A stretch of DNA of 40,134 nucleotides from Peptococcaceae bacterium (GTDB taxonomy: Bacteria > Bacillota > Desulfitobacteriia > Desulfitobacteriales > Syntrophobotulaceae): assembly GCA_009783315.1 (NCBI GenBank), contig WRHI01000013.1, positions 1 through 40,134 of the forward strand. The letters are read 5' to 3'. This document shows positions 1 through 8,010 of this stretch, piece by piece. The notes beneath the pieces are model-generated. The model was not told the DNA's origin, ran no database searches, and saw nothing but the letters and a program-made list of their open reading frames with translations. Position numbers and translations under genes: made by a program. Position 1 is the first letter of the stretch; each line of letters starts with the position of its first letter.

Positions 1-144
1 TATCTTGTTCCCAGAAAGAAGTTTATTACTATTGACAACGAAGAGACGCTCTTGCGCTTGCTGTCGTTATGTTCCCGGTCTGCAAATGAAGCTTATCAGA
101 AACTGAAGCGGACAACACAGCCTACTCAGATTGTGTTGTTTTGA
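1..144 (+). CDS. C-terminal end of an unidentified protein (partial)
   Basis: The first frame is open from the window edge to a TGA at 142-144 and gives the last 47 residues of a protein that starts outside the window. The tail is basic and leucine-rich (it contains LLRLLSLCSRSANEAYQKLK). I do not recognise it with confidence. A transposase C-terminus is one possibility, because the next kilobase holds broken gene fragments, but no catalytic residue is visible. It may also be a chance open frame. Confidence 0.3.
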   Translation, partial: YLVPRKKFITIDNEETLLRLLSLCSRSANEAYQKLKRTTQPTQIVLF

Positions 145-452
145 TTTGATGTTTGTTGATTTGTTTGGGGGTTGCGGTAGGTTGCGAAAGTCTGTAGTCA
201 ATTGGCTTGGTTATGCAAGTGGTTTCGTCGTATGATGAAGCAGAAGTGGGACAAGATTCCTCGCTTTCCGCTTTCTTCTTTGTGACTTTGTGAGACGAAA
301 GCGCGAATAATATCGGAACGAAGCTTTTTATAGTATGCTATGAACTGCAGTTATCATTAATGGAAATAATGGTGTCTACTGGAATAAAGACAAAAGCATG
401 TAAATTGAAGCGAAAGGCGAGTGTTGCACTGTGACTCCCAACATAAATAGCA
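145..452. other. Gene-free stretch
   Basis: I see no credible coding frame, terminator or RNA gene between the end of the first open frame and the helicase fragment. The sequence is unremarkable and probably a decayed or rearranged junction. Confidence 0.4.
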
Positions 453-863
453 TTGACTATTCGCCGGGACGAGCGGCGCAATGATATTTTTTTTGTGGGA
501 GACACCCATCAGAGAATATATAAAAAGAAAGCTGTCTTATCGAAATGCGGCATTAATATTCGTGGCCGAAGCAGCAATCTAAGACTAAACTACCGAACCA
601 CCGAGGAAACAAGAAAATATGCTTTTGCGATTTTGAAGGATATGCCTTTTGATAACCTTGATGGTGAATATGAAGCCGAATCATTCTGCCAATCATTGAC
701 CCATGGAGATTACCCAAAGATTATGAATTTCAAGACCATCAATGACGAAATTGAATACATTGTCAACGAGATTAACACCCTCACAAAAAACGGAGTGCAG
801 CTGAAAGATATTTGCCTTGTTGCCAGAACACAGAAGTTCCTTGCCGACTACAAAAGGGAGTTG
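453..863 (+). pseudogene. Internal fragment of a UvrD/Rep-type superfamily I helicase
   Basis: Residues about 10-137 of this open frame carry recognisable UvrD-family motifs: NDIFFVGDTHQRIY (the GDxxQxIY motif after Walker B) and LRLNYRTTEETRKYA (the LxxNYRS-like motif), followed by a region leading to LVARTQ. The N-terminal Walker A half and the C-terminal helicase motifs are absent. After residue 137 (LADYKREL) the frame runs on to 1097 but no longer looks like a helicase, so the homology breaks near 863. The TTG at 453 has no ribosome binding site. I infer a remnant truncated at both ends, not a working gene. Confidence 0.65.
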
Positions 864-1107
864 CCCATCTTATGTTCAATCTCAAATAAAAAATCGTATC
901 ATCCTCACCCGATCGCTCTTCTGAGTAACCACTTGATCATTGTCAAACCTATTTGTCCCGCTGTTATACCTCGCGATTCTCTCATCAGATCTAAGCTCAT
1001 ATATCAACAAACCGCCAGAATCGGGCTTGTCCGCAGCATGTCCATTTTGGAACATTTCCGTGACCGATATCGGGACATCTGTATGGGTGCGCTTTGATAT
1101 CGTCTTA

Positions 1108-1116
1108 TGATATAAT
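1108..1116 (+). promoter_or_regulatory. Extended -10 promoter for the lipoprotein gene
   Basis: The sequence TGATATAAT (TGn plus a perfect TATAAT at 1111-1116) lies 54 bases before the ATG at 1171. No good -35 is present at 17 bases, which fits an extended -10 promoter. Inference from sequence only. Confidence 0.45.
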
Positions 1117-1170
1117 GACCTCATTATTAATTTCAGCAAAACGAATCCCAGCGAAAAGGAGCCTGCAATC

Positions 1171-2073
1171 ATGAAGAAACCCAAGGTTTTATCAGCCATC
1201 ATCTTACCAGCCGCAATCCTACTTTCCTTATTGCTCACCGCCTGCGACCGCACCCCCGCCCCCACCTACCCCTTTGTTAAGGCTGCCAACAAGAACACCA
1301 TTCTGTTGGTTGACCGGATTCACAAGACGCAATTTTCCTACAACCTAGAAACCTTTGAAGCCGTTGAAAGCATGAGTCCCAATTACACTATCCACGCCGG
1401 CGATCCTCAATATCCCTTCCACACCATCGGGCCCGACCTGCAAACAACCCTTAGGGCTGACTTTAGCATTATCAATGTTCAAGACCGACAAGTTACTGTA
1501 GAGCTCGGCCTGCCGATCGGCGAAACCATCTATCCTTTGGCTTTTTCCGACAGCTATTTGTTCTTCATAAAAACCGGAGCAGGCTCATCAATCAAAACCG
1601 TGGTGCGCTATGACGCGGCCACGGCTACCCTAACCGAATACCCTCATCTGGAAGGACTTATCTCTTTTGGGGCCGTCGGTGGCGATACTTTGTATTACAC
1701 CGTTTTCAGCGAAATCGAGAGTTATTCCCTTTACCAAGCGGATTGCACCGACGTTAACGCCCAGCCCCAATTGGTACGGGACGGCTTAAACCGAGGCGAA
1801 GTTTATGTCCAAGGGGAAACCCTGTATCTTTCCGACAAGCGGTACCTCTATTCCGACCAAAAGAGATTTCGCCAGGAAGCTCTGAATTATTTCATTGGGG
1901 ACACCTGCCTGCTGCAATATATTGAAACCGCTAACGGCTATAACGCGGTCATCATAGACACAGAAACCGGTGAAACCGTCAAACAGGCTGCGAACTTTCT
2001 GGGCTTTTCCACTACCGGCAATGAAATCATCATGTATTGCCAAGGGGCAATTGAGTGTTTTCCCTATAAGTGA
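1171..2073 (+). CDS. Putative secreted lipoprotein of unknown function
   Basis: The 300-residue product begins with a basic MKKPK stretch and a hydrophobic segment ending in the lipobox LLTAC (residues 21-25). It should therefore be exported, cleaved before Cys25 and lipid-anchored on the outer face of the membrane. The remainder alternates short strands with turn residues and has repeated patterns such as DTLYYTVFSEIESYSLY and GETLYLSDKRYLY, resembling the beta-propeller-like DUF5050 type of lipoproteins. That assignment is only a resemblance. The start is supported by AAGGAG about 10 bases upstream of the ATG. The gene stands alone, with an extended -10 promoter in front and a hairpin terminator behind that it shares with convergent uvrB. 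Confidence 0.75.
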   Translation: MKKPKVLSAIILPAAILLSLLLTACDRTPAPTYPFVKAANKNTILLVDRIHKTQFSYNLETFEAVESMSPNYTIHAGDPQYPFHTIGPDLQTTLRADFSIINVQDRQVTVELGLPIGETIYPLAFSDSYLFFIKTGAGSSIKTVVRYDAATATLTEYPHLEGLISFGAVGGDTLYYTVFSEIESYSLYQADCTDVNAQPQLVRDGLNRGEVYVQGETLYLSDKRYLYSDQKRFRQEALNYFIGDTCLLQYIETANGYNAVIIDTETGETVKQAANFLGFSTTGNEIIMYCQGAIECFPYK

Positions 2074-2174
2074 TGAGCTTTTGATGACTTCAGGAGTCCC
2101 AACAGGGGAGTCCATGGAACAAACGCTTACTGTCGCAACAGTGCCGAGGTGCAGGTTGGCGCCCGGGATAATCC

Positions 2175-2203
2175 AAAAGCCCGCTAAATTATGACGGGCT
2201 TTT
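2175..2203. terminator. Bidirectional intrinsic terminator between lipoprotein gene and uvrB
   Basis: AAAAGCCCG (2175-2183) pairs with CGGGCTTTT (2195-2203) around an 11-base loop. There are T residues at the end on the plus strand and, from the A run, on the minus strand. It lies between two convergent stop codons and can serve both. Confidence 0.75.
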
Positions 2204-2204
2204 C

Positions 2205-4340
2205 CTATGAATCGTCTGGCAAAGGCAAACTCTTCCTCCCTTTGCTCTGACTCTTGCTCTGACTCGAAGATCTCTGCCGATAGGTATAAGCTCCTTTCAG
2301 GTCGCCATCCCCCGGCGTCCTTGCACCCTTGCCGCCACCTTTACCGCCGGCTTTACCCCCACCCCGAACCTTAGCGATTCCGCCCTTCAGCTCAATAATC
2401 ACATCCCGCAGCTCCGCCGCCCGCTCAAAATCCAGCGCCTTCGCCGCTTTCATCATCTCCTGCTCCAGCCCTTTGATGAACGACGCTTTCTGCTCCTCCG
2501 TCAACTTGTCCACAGACGCCTTGTACGTCTCACCCTGCTCCGCGGCCATCGTCGCCTGAGGCAAATCGCGGATTTCCTTAACAATGCTTGTCGGCACAAC
2601 CCCATGCTGCGTATTGTACGCCAGTTGAATCGCCCGCCGCCGGTCAGTTTCATCCAGGGCCAAACGCATGGATTTGGTAACCTGATCCGCGTACATAATC
2701 ACTGTCCCTTTCACATGCCGCGCGGCCCGCCCAATGGTCTGAATCAGCGATCGCTCCGAACGCAGGAATCCTTCCTTATCGGCGTCAAGAATCGCCACCA
2801 AAGACACCTCAGGCAGATCCAGCCCCTCCCGCAGCAGATTGATGCCCACGATGACGTCAATATCCCCCACCCGCAGTTCTCTTAGAATCTCCAACCGCTC
2901 CAGGGTCGAAATATCTGAATGCAGATAACGCACTTTCATGCCCAGATCCTTGAAATACCCCGTCAAATCCTCCGCCATCCGCTTCGTCAGCGTCGTCACC
3001 AACACTCGCTCCCGATCAGTGATCCGCAGGTTAATCTCCCCGGCCAGATGATCGATCTGCCCCTTGGTGGGCCGTACCTTCACCACCGGATCCAACAACC
3101 CCGTGGGCCGGATAATCTGTTCCGCCATCTCCGGGGAATGTTCCAACTCATAAGGCCCCGGCGTCGCGCTGACATAAACCCGCAAAGGCGTCATGCCCTC
3201 AAACTCATCAAACCGCAGGGGCCGGTTATCCAACGCCGACGGCAGCCGAAACCCATGCTCCACCAGCATGGTCTTGCGGGAGCGGTCCCCTTCGTGCATC
3301 CCCCGAATCTGGGGCAGCGTTTGATGAGACTCATCAATAAACATCAAAAACTTTTCCGGGAAAAAATGCAACAGCGTATAAGGGGTCTCCCCCGCCTGCC
3401 GAAAGGTTAAATGACGGGAATAATTCTCTACTCCGTTGCAGAATCCCAGCTCCCGCAGCATCTCAATATCGTAACGGGTTCGCTGCTCCAGCCTCTGAGC
3501 CTCTAACAGTTTCTCCCGCTCACGCAGCCAAACCAGCCGTTCCTCCAATTCCGCCTCAATCAGCTCCGTCGCCCCCCACAGCTTCTCCCGCTGGGTCACA
3601 TAATGGGTATTGGGGTAAATCGCCACATGGCGTCTCTCCGCCAAAATCTCCCCCGTCAGAATACTAATCTCATAAATCCGCTCAATCGCGTCTCCAAACA
3701 TCTCCACCCGGATGGCTTTCTCGCTGGAGGAGGCCGGACACACCTCCACCACATCCCCCCGGGCCCGGAACGTGCCCCGCAGCAGCGCCACATCATTGCG
3801 GTCATACTGAATATCCACCAGCTTACGCAGCATGGCGTTACGGTCAATCTCCTGCCCCTGCCGCAAAGACAGTATCATTTCCCTGTACTCATCCGGCGAC
3901 CCTGTGCCATAGATACACGACACGCTAGCCACAACAATCACATCCGGCCGCTCAAACAAAGACGCTGTCGCCGAATGGCGCAGCTTCTCAATCTCCTCGT
4001 TGATCTGAGCGTCTTTTTCAATATACGTATCGCTGGCCGGCACATAAGCCTCCGGCTGATAATAATCATAATAGCTGACAAAATACTCCACCGCGTTCTC
4101 AGGAAAAAATTCCTTGAACTCGCTGTATAGCTGTCCGGCCAGTGTCTTATTATGGGCCAGCACCAGGGTCGGCAGCTGTGTCTGCTGAATAATATTGGCC
4201 ATGGTGAATGTCTTCCCCGACCCTGTCACCCCCAGCAAAGTCTGGTGAGGGGCGCCGCGCTGAACCCCCTGAGTCAGTTTTTCCACAGCCTCAGGCTGAT
4301 CCCCGGACATGCTGTACGGGGCTTGAAGTCGAAAAGACAT
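2205..4340 (-). CDS. uvrB: Excinuclease ABC subunit B
   Basis: UvrB is the damage-verifying helicase-like subunit of the UvrABC nucleotide excision repair complex. The 711-residue protein has Walker A GVTGSGKT (residues 37-44), the damage-probing beta-hairpin [12 protein letters not shown] (about 90-101), the [10 protein letters not shown] Walker B region, the helicase motif [20 protein letters not shown], the QTIGRAARH motif VI, and a C-terminal UVR motif ([15 protein letters not shown]) that contacts UvrC. The start at 4340 is chosen over an upstream in-frame ATG at 4388 because GAAAGGCGG lies just before it and [15 protein letters not shown] matches the family N-terminus. The tail after the UVR motif is a Gly/Lys-rich linker ([14 protein letters not shown]) plus a Ser/Gln stretch, longer than usual. 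No uvrA or uvrC is in the window. Confidence 0.97.
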   Translation of the reverse strand: MSFRLQAPYSMSGDQPEAVEKLTQGVQRGAPHQTLLGVTGSGKTFTMANIIQQTQLPTLVLAHNKTLAGQLYSEFKEFFPENAVEYFVSYYDYYQPEAYVPASDTYIEKDAQINEEIEKLRHSATASLFERPDVIVVASVSCIYGTGSPDEYREMILSLRQGQEIDRNAMLRKLVDIQYDRNDVALLRGTFRARGDVVEVCPASSSEKAIRVEMFGDAIERIYEISILTGEILAERRHVAIYPNTHYVTQREKLWGATELIEAELEERLVWLREREKLLEAQRLEQRTRYDIEMLRELGFCNGVENYSRHLTFRQAGETPYTLLHFFPEKFLMFIDESHQTLPQIRGMHEGDRSRKTMLVEHGFRLPSALDNRPLRFDEFEGMTPLRVYVSATPGPYELEHSPEMAEQIIRPTGLLDPVVKVRPTKGQIDHLAGEINLRITDRERVLVTTLTKRMAEDLTGYFKDLGMKVRYLHSDISTLERLEILRELRVGDIDVIVGINLLREGLDLPEVSLVAILDADKEGFLRSERSLIQTIGRAARHVKGTVIMYADQVTKSMRLALDETDRRRAIQLAYNTQHGVVPTSIVKEIRDLPQATMAAEQGETYKASVDKLTEEQKASFIKGLEQEMMKAAKALDFERAAELRDVIIELKGGIAKVRGGGKAGGKGGGKGARTPGDGDLKGAYTYRQRSSSQSKSQSKGRKSLPLPDDS

Positions 4341-4397
4341 AACGGATCCGCCTTTCTGAGATTGACCTATGTTCATGTGTGTTACCAACCAGGTAGG

Positions 4398-5417
4398 CTA
4401 TGCTCGATTCCTGTTTTTAAAGGTGTAAAGCAGCGCCAGTGTATAGTACAGCCTACGCCTAAGAAGGGCAGCCACAACAGCTTTAGCACGTGCCATGCCC
4501 GATGGCGTATAGTGCTTGAGCGCGTGCTCAAACACCGGCTCCCGGCATATTTTTTTGATTGCAGAGACTTTTTCCCTAAACGAGCGGGTATGACCCGGAG
4601 CGAATTCATTGGATACCGCTATCAGGAGCCCCGCCCAAGCTGAATTGTCAATCCAGCCTTCAGGAACAGGAATCGAAAACGCCTCAACGAGTTTGATCTT
4701 TCTGCGCAGGGTAACCAGAAAAGTGTCCATAAAACCCTCAAGATAGCGGCGGGTAACCGAATTGGGGTTTTGATAATACGTATATAAGGGTTTGTCAACA
4801 CTGGCGAGATTGAGGGGTAAAGAGAAATATTCGATGAGAAAGATTTCGTCTTCCAAATAGGCCCCTGTAAAACTGAGCCCGCGGTCAGCAAGGGTTTTCG
4901 TGTTGAACAGGTACCGCCAAATTGTACCGAGAAGGGCTCCGGCGCGCAATCTGTCAGCCAGCAACGGCAGGACAACCATTTTCTGTGCCATTTTCGCGGA
5001 ATAATGGCCGGGAGGGATTTCGCCGAGTACGGCGATGGGTTCGCCCTTGGGAAAGAGCTTGTAATATCCGCACACGCAGCAATCTGCGCCGTGTTTCGCC
5101 ATTGCGGCGAGCATCTCTGTATAGGCTTCGGGGTCCAGGGTGTCGTCCGCATCGAGAAAGGCGGTGTAGCGACCGGTTGCGATCCTCATTCCGGCGTTGC
5201 GTGCCGCGCTGACTCCTGCGTTTGGCTGACGGACAATCTGGATACGCGTGTCTTCGGAAGCAAAGCCGTTACATATATCGGCTGTCGCGTCTGTCGAACC
5301 GTCGTCAACAATAATCAGCTCCCAGTCTTGGCAGCTTTGCGACAAGACAGAGCGGACGCACCTGTCCAGGTATTGTTCGGCGTTGTAGGCCGGGAGAATT
5401 ATTGATAATGTTGGCAT
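4398..5417 (-). CDS. Family 2 glycosyltransferase
   Basis: The 339-residue protein starts with the GT-A fold signature of GT2 enzymes: LSIILPAYNAEQYLDRCVRSVLSQ, then IIVDDGSTDATADIC, GVSAARNAGM and the metal-binding DADD (DxD motif) near residue 90. It should transfer a sugar from a nucleotide sugar to an acceptor such as a cell-surface glycan. Acceptor and donor cannot be read from the sequence. The C-terminal 200 residues lack obvious membrane spans. There is no Shine-Dalgarno sequence before the ATG, and a good promoter places the transcription start at or next to the ATG, so translation is probably leaderless. It lies 57 bases upstream of uvrB on the same strand, so the two may be co-transcribed. 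A link to flagellin glycosylation further along is possible but unproven. Confidence 0.85.
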   Translation of the reverse strand: MPTLSIILPAYNAEQYLDRCVRSVLSQSCQDWELIIVDDGSTDATADICNGFASEDTRIQIVRQPNAGVSAARNAGMRIATGRYTAFLDADDTLDPEAYTEMLAAMAKHGADCCVCGYYKLFPKGEPIAVLGEIPPGHYSAKMAQKMVVLPLLADRLRAGALLGTIWRYLFNTKTLADRGLSFTGAYLEDEIFLIEYFSLPLNLASVDKPLYTYYQNPNSVTRRYLEGFMDTFLVTLRRKIKLVEAFSIPVPEGWIDNSAWAGLLIAVSNEFAPGHTRSFREKVSAIKKICREPVFEHALKHYTPSGMARAKAVVAALLRRRLYYTLALLYTFKNRNRA

Positions 5418-5423
5418 GCTTTT

Positions 5424-5452
5424 ATCATAATGGGTATTCGCGAATTATGCAA
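5424..5452 (-). promoter_or_regulatory. Vegetative promoter for the glycosyltransferase, probably leaderless
   Basis: On the minus strand TTGCAT (5447-5452) and TATGAT (5424-5429) are separated by exactly 17 bases, a good sigma-A promoter. Only six bases separate the -10 box from the ATG at 5417, so the predicted transcript begins at or within a base or two of the start codon. Confidence 0.6.
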
Positions 5453-5473
5453 CAGGCGCCGATATTATCGTTC

Positions 5474-5708
5474 CCGATCAGACCCCAGCCGGAGGCGGAC
5501 AATGGACAATGGACAATGGACAATGTGAGAATTTAGCCGATGACACAATGGCTTCATATCATGAAGTCCCTTATTTATTTATCGAGGATAGCCTTCACCA
5601 TTGTCCGTTGTCCATCCTACCATCTTGTGTTCCTCATTGTCCATTGTCCATTGTCCATTGCCCATTGCCCACCGCCCCCTCCTGCCCCTCCGGCTGGGGT
5701 CTGATCGG
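5474..5708 (+). mobile_element. MITE-like element, copy 1
   Basis: A 235-bp non-coding element with perfect 22-bp terminal inverted repeats (5474-5495 and 5687-5708; core GATCAGACCCCAGCCGGAGG). Inside each end are arms of tandem heptamers, AATGGAC on the left and its complement GTCCATT on the right, so the whole element can fold into a long hairpin. The central part (about 5530-5635) is nearly identical to copy 2 at 8011-8295 and in the same orientation. No transposase is encoded, and no clear target-site duplication is visible. The right end lies 30 bases from the stop codon of the metallophosphoesterase gene. Confidence 0.8.
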
Positions 5709-5738
5709 TCTGATCTGTAGCATATTATCCCCCCTCAA

Positions 5739-6710
5739 CTACCCCTCCGCCCCCAACCAACAGCATTCTTCCGGCTCGGTATAGACACGCTTCCAACCAC
5801 CAGGAGGTTTTGAGGTGGTATTCAAATGCGGTAAATAACTGAATATGCGGTTACACAATACTCCGTCCTCAAAGTCGTAAATTACAAAGTTCGGAATTAC
5901 ATCCTCATATTTCGTAAGGCTTCCTGCTTGAAAAGTCAAAAGACGACCACGAACGCAAGCTCTATACTCATGGGCATGACCGCACAACCAAATGAACTTG
6001 GTGTTTTCGTACAGGGACAATAAATTTTGCAACGCCTTTTCTTCTCTATTTTCAAAACTTTGAACCGGATGGTGCGCCACAATAAATATATGTGTCGCCC
6101 CACTTTTGACAATAGAATCAATATGCTGCTTTAGATAAATCCGACCGATGTTTAACTGACCGTCTTCGGCGTAAGATAGGCAGCATAGCGAGGTATTAAG
6201 AAAAACAAACCCTGTGTTACCCTTTTGAACTGAATAATGCGGATTTTCATTTCTCCTTCTCCATGGATCATTCTCTTTGTATAGATTGTCACAAAGATTC
6301 CAAAAATAATCATTGAAACGCGAATTTAAAAGAGGAAGCGTATTAGATTCATCTGAATAATAGCCATTTTCATAGTCATACCGATCACGAGCTTCTTCAA
6401 TGTGTGGAATAAAAGAATCCTCCCGATTTAGATCGTGATTTCCGGGCACCAAATGGATTTTTGATATATCGTCGATGCCGGAAGAAATGGCAATTTTATC
6501 GATTATCTGCAATGAGGTTTTGACGGACAAACCACTTCGACAATTGCGGATATCTCCGGTTATAATTAGCACATCAAAGGGCTTCTCCTTAGCATTTGCG
6601 GTAATAATTCCGTCAATCTCAGCAGTCCCATAAAAACGATCAAGTATTTCATTTGCTTTTTCACCCAGACTTTGTGATAAGTGAAAATCAGAAATGTGCA
6701 AGAGGCGCAT
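5739..6710 (-). CDS. Calcineurin-like metallophosphoesterase
   Basis: The 323-residue protein has the full set of metal ligands of the calcineurin-like phosphoesterase superfamily: ISDFHLS (D8, H10), TGD (51-53), PGNHDLNR (GNHD at 90-93), VAHHP (H213, H214) and GHAHEYR (GHAH at 244-247). Such enzymes hydrolyse phosphodiesters or phosphomonoesters with a di-metal centre. The substrate (nucleic acid, cyclic nucleotide or protein) cannot be told. No membrane span or signal peptide is seen, so it is cytoplasmic. The start at 6710 is preferred over an upstream ATG at 6773 because AAAGGAGGACTGTT precedes it and MRLLHISDFHLS fits the family. It is the last gene of a four-gene operon between two MITE copies and begins 13 bases after its upstream neighbour. 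PGNHD-LNR-type phosphoesterases are common in accessory and defence loci, which makes a defence role plausible but unproven. Confidence 0.88.
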   Translation of the reverse strand: MRLLHISDFHLSQSLGEKANEILDRFYGTAEIDGIITANAKEKPFDVLIITGDIRNCRSGLSVKTSLQIIDKIAISSGIDDISKIHLVPGNHDLNREDSFIPHIEEARDRYDYENGYYSDESNTLPLLNSRFNDYFWNLCDNLYKENDPWRRRNENPHYSVQKGNTGFVFLNTSLCCLSYAEDGQLNIGRIYLKQHIDSIVKSGATHIFIVAHHPVQSFENREEKALQNLLSLYENTKFIWLCGHAHEYRACVRGRLLTFQAGSLTKYEDVIPNFVIYDFEDGVLCNRIFSYLPHLNTTSKPPGGWKRVYTEPEECCWLGAEG

Positions 6711-6723
6711 AACAGTCCTCCTT

Positions 6724-7317
6724 TTAGGTGGCTTGCAAAGTGAATTGCGCAGCGGCCATAAAAGACTCTGCATTCAGCAGCAGTGTTTGCGCCGTAAATG
6801 TTCGATGTCTAAAAGAATAAAACAATTTAAAGCGAAAATCTTGCACATACTGGCTGCTTTCGACTTTTTGGATTAGCTTATCGATCTGAATATTTGCTTT
6901 AAATTTGTATTCAAGTTCAGTCGCAAGTAATTTGATGAACAAAAAGGAAACTATGTATTCGTTAATATGCAATGTGTCGGCATCGAGTTCATCTTCGTTA
7001 TCAACTTGGATGGGGTGATTGCGAAGCAGCCAGAACGCTTCATAAGCGTAAATCTTATCATGTTGTACATGTTCTAAATTATGAAATTCTTTGAGTCGAG
7101 CTATATCGGCAAAATAATCTAAAACCGCAATCTGTAATAGCTTACGGCTTACTGTGCAATAGTCTCCAAGCCCTGCCTTCTCAATCAGTGCTTGTAACAT
7201 TTTAAACAAGTTGATATAACGTGTTCTAAAAATTTCAGGGGCCAGATTCTTACCGTTTTCCATAAAATATTCGCCATCAATAAGATACTGATATGAATCC
7301 GGAATGTTAAGTATCAT
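6724..7317 (-). CDS. Unknown protein of the MITE-bracketed cassette (197 aa)
   Basis: I do not recognise this family. The 197-residue product appears mostly alpha-helical and soluble, with a segment rich in aromatic and histidine residues (EFHNLEHVQHDKIYAYEAFW, about 77-96), followed by an acidic stretch (DNEDELDADTLHINEY). There is no signal peptide or convincing membrane span. AAGGAG lies ten bases before the ATG, so the start is good. It sits 13 bases after the 68-residue gene and 13 bases before the metallophosphoesterase gene, so it is very likely translated from the same mRNA. The tight spacing suggests that its product works with the phosphoesterase, perhaps as a sensor or partner subunit. 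That is inference from context only. Confidence 0.75.
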   Translation of the reverse strand: MILNIPDSYQYLIDGEYFMENGKNLAPEIFRTRYINLFKMLQALIEKAGLGDYCTVSRKLLQIAVLDYFADIARLKEFHNLEHVQHDKIYAYEAFWLLRNHPIQVDNEDELDADTLHINEYIVSFLFIKLLATELEYKFKANIQIDKLIQKVESSQYVQDFRFKLFYSFRHRTFTAQTLLLNAESFMAAAQFTLQAT

Positions 7318-7330
7318 CGAAAACTTCTCC

Positions 7331-7537
7331 TTATGGCTGCTTTCTCAGTTCAAAAGACATTGTGAAAAGAGGAGAGTTAGGGTTTGTGTTCAAAACAGCC
7401 TCCAAGTCTCTTTCTTCTGCTCCTTGATAATATTGATTCTCTTCATTCGCCAAATGCGGTTTTTTGATTTCTCCTCTAAGAAAGTTCTGCACAAATTCCT
7501 CGCCAAACCGCTCGATTTGCTCATCGCTATATAACAT
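7331..7537 (-). CDS. Small acidic protein of the MITE-bracketed cassette (68 aa)
   Basis: A 68-residue acidic, Glu/Gln/Asn-rich protein (starts MLYSDEQIERFGEEFVQNF) with no motif I recognise. It is accepted as a gene because a strong AAGGGAGGACTC precedes the ATG, the spacing to the next gene is 13 bases, and an overlapping longer frame on the same strand (7390-7674) has no ribosome binding site. It probably forms an amphipathic helix in its first 20 residues. It could be a regulator or antitoxin-like partner of the downstream proteins; nothing in the sequence proves that. Confidence 0.65.
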   Translation of the reverse strand: MLYSDEQIERFGEEFVQNFLRGEIKKPHLANEENQYYQGAEERDLEAVLNTNPNSPLFTMSFELRKQP

Positions 7538-7645
7538 GAGTCCTCCCTTTCCAGCACGGAGCTTTGCTTGACTACAAAGATACGCTTAAATATTTTACCA
7601 CAATCGAGACCGAGAAACAAGATGTAATTAGCTCGATGTGAGTTC

Positions 7646-7686
7646 GTCACCGTTCGGTTCGTCACCGTAGTCACCGTTAGTCACCG
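7646..7686. repeat. Four CGGTGAC direct repeats at the end of the HTH gene
   Basis: On the minus strand the heptamer CGGTGAC occurs four times (plus-strand positions 7680-7686, 7670-7676, 7661-7667, 7646-7652) with steps of 10, 9 and 15 bases. The first copy contains the last codons of the HTH gene. Steps near one helical turn resemble iteron-like protein binding sites, but simple repeat slippage is an equally good explanation. Confidence 0.55.
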
Positions 7687-7856
7687 TTGTAATTCGACTT
7701 GGATTTCTTCCATTCAATAATATCTGCCTCTTCGAAGCGTACACCTCTTCCAATCTTAAACGACTTAAGACCTTCTTTTCGCCAACGTTCAACGGTAGCG
7801 CGACTAACTTGAAAAATCTCCATTACTTGACCTGTAGTGAGCAGCTTTCCTGCCAC
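7677..7856 (-). CDS. Excisionase/MerR-like helix-turn-helix DNA-binding protein
   Basis: A 59-residue protein of the short winged HTH type used by excisionases and small regulators (HTH_17-like). It reads LLTTGQVMEIFQVSRATVERWRKEG (two HTH helices, residues 5-29), then KSFKIGRGVRFEEADIIEWKKS (the wing and closing helix). The GTG at 7856 is taken as the start because TTAGGAGGTG lies before it. The upstream in-frame ATG at 7895 has no such site and would place the ribosome site inside the gene. It is the first gene of the cassette and is read from a consensus promoter overlapped by a perfect palindrome, so autoregulation is likely. Its resemblance to excisionases would also fit a role in movement of the bracketed segment. 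Confidence 0.85.
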   Translation of the reverse strand: MAGKLLTTGQVMEIFQVSRATVERWRKEGLKSFKIGRGVRFEEADIIEWKKSKSNYNGD

Positions 7857-7917
7857 ACAAACACCTCCTAAGTAACACAATATGCTATGATGCATTGCGA
7901 AGAATAAAATTGCCTTC

Positions 7918-7952
7918 TGATGTATTATAATACATCAATATGTCTTTGTCAA
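7918..7952 (-). promoter_or_regulatory. Consensus promoter with palindromic operator for the cassette operon
   Basis: On the minus strand a perfect TTGACA (7947-7952) and a perfect TATAAT (7924-7929) are 17 bases apart. The -10 box sits in the centre of a perfect 20-bp palindrome, TGATGTATTATAATACATCA (7918-7937). Related half-sites (TGATGCAT) occur on both sides, near 7890 and 7970. This is a strong vegetative promoter with an obvious place for a dimeric repressor. Confidence 0.8.
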
Positions 7953-8010
7953 TACCTTGATGCATAATAGAGCATAATGATAGCCATGATAGCCATGGTA
8001 ACCCCCGAGG

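Noticed and set aside
882-1265. 127-residue open frame on the minus strand with a hydrophobic segment
   Set aside because: It overlaps the lipoprotein start and the promoter, and its hydrophobic part is the complement of the signal peptide region. No ribosome site.
2919-4130. Long plus-strand frames opposite uvrB
   Set aside because: Antisense shadows of a certain gene; their Arg/His/Pro-rich composition is typical of such shadows.
4341-4397. LexA (SOS) box upstream of uvrB
   Set aside because: Only one half-site (GAAC) is present, with a poor second half (GTCA); not enough to call.
5509-5784. Open frames inside MITE copies (also 7885-8333)
   Set aside because: They are translations of heptamer repeats (HCPLSIVHCPL and similar) and not genes.
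7390-7674. 94-residue minus-strand frame overlapping the 68-residue gene
   Set aside because: It begins inside the CGGTGAC repeats without a ribosome site, while the 68-residue frame has a strong one.
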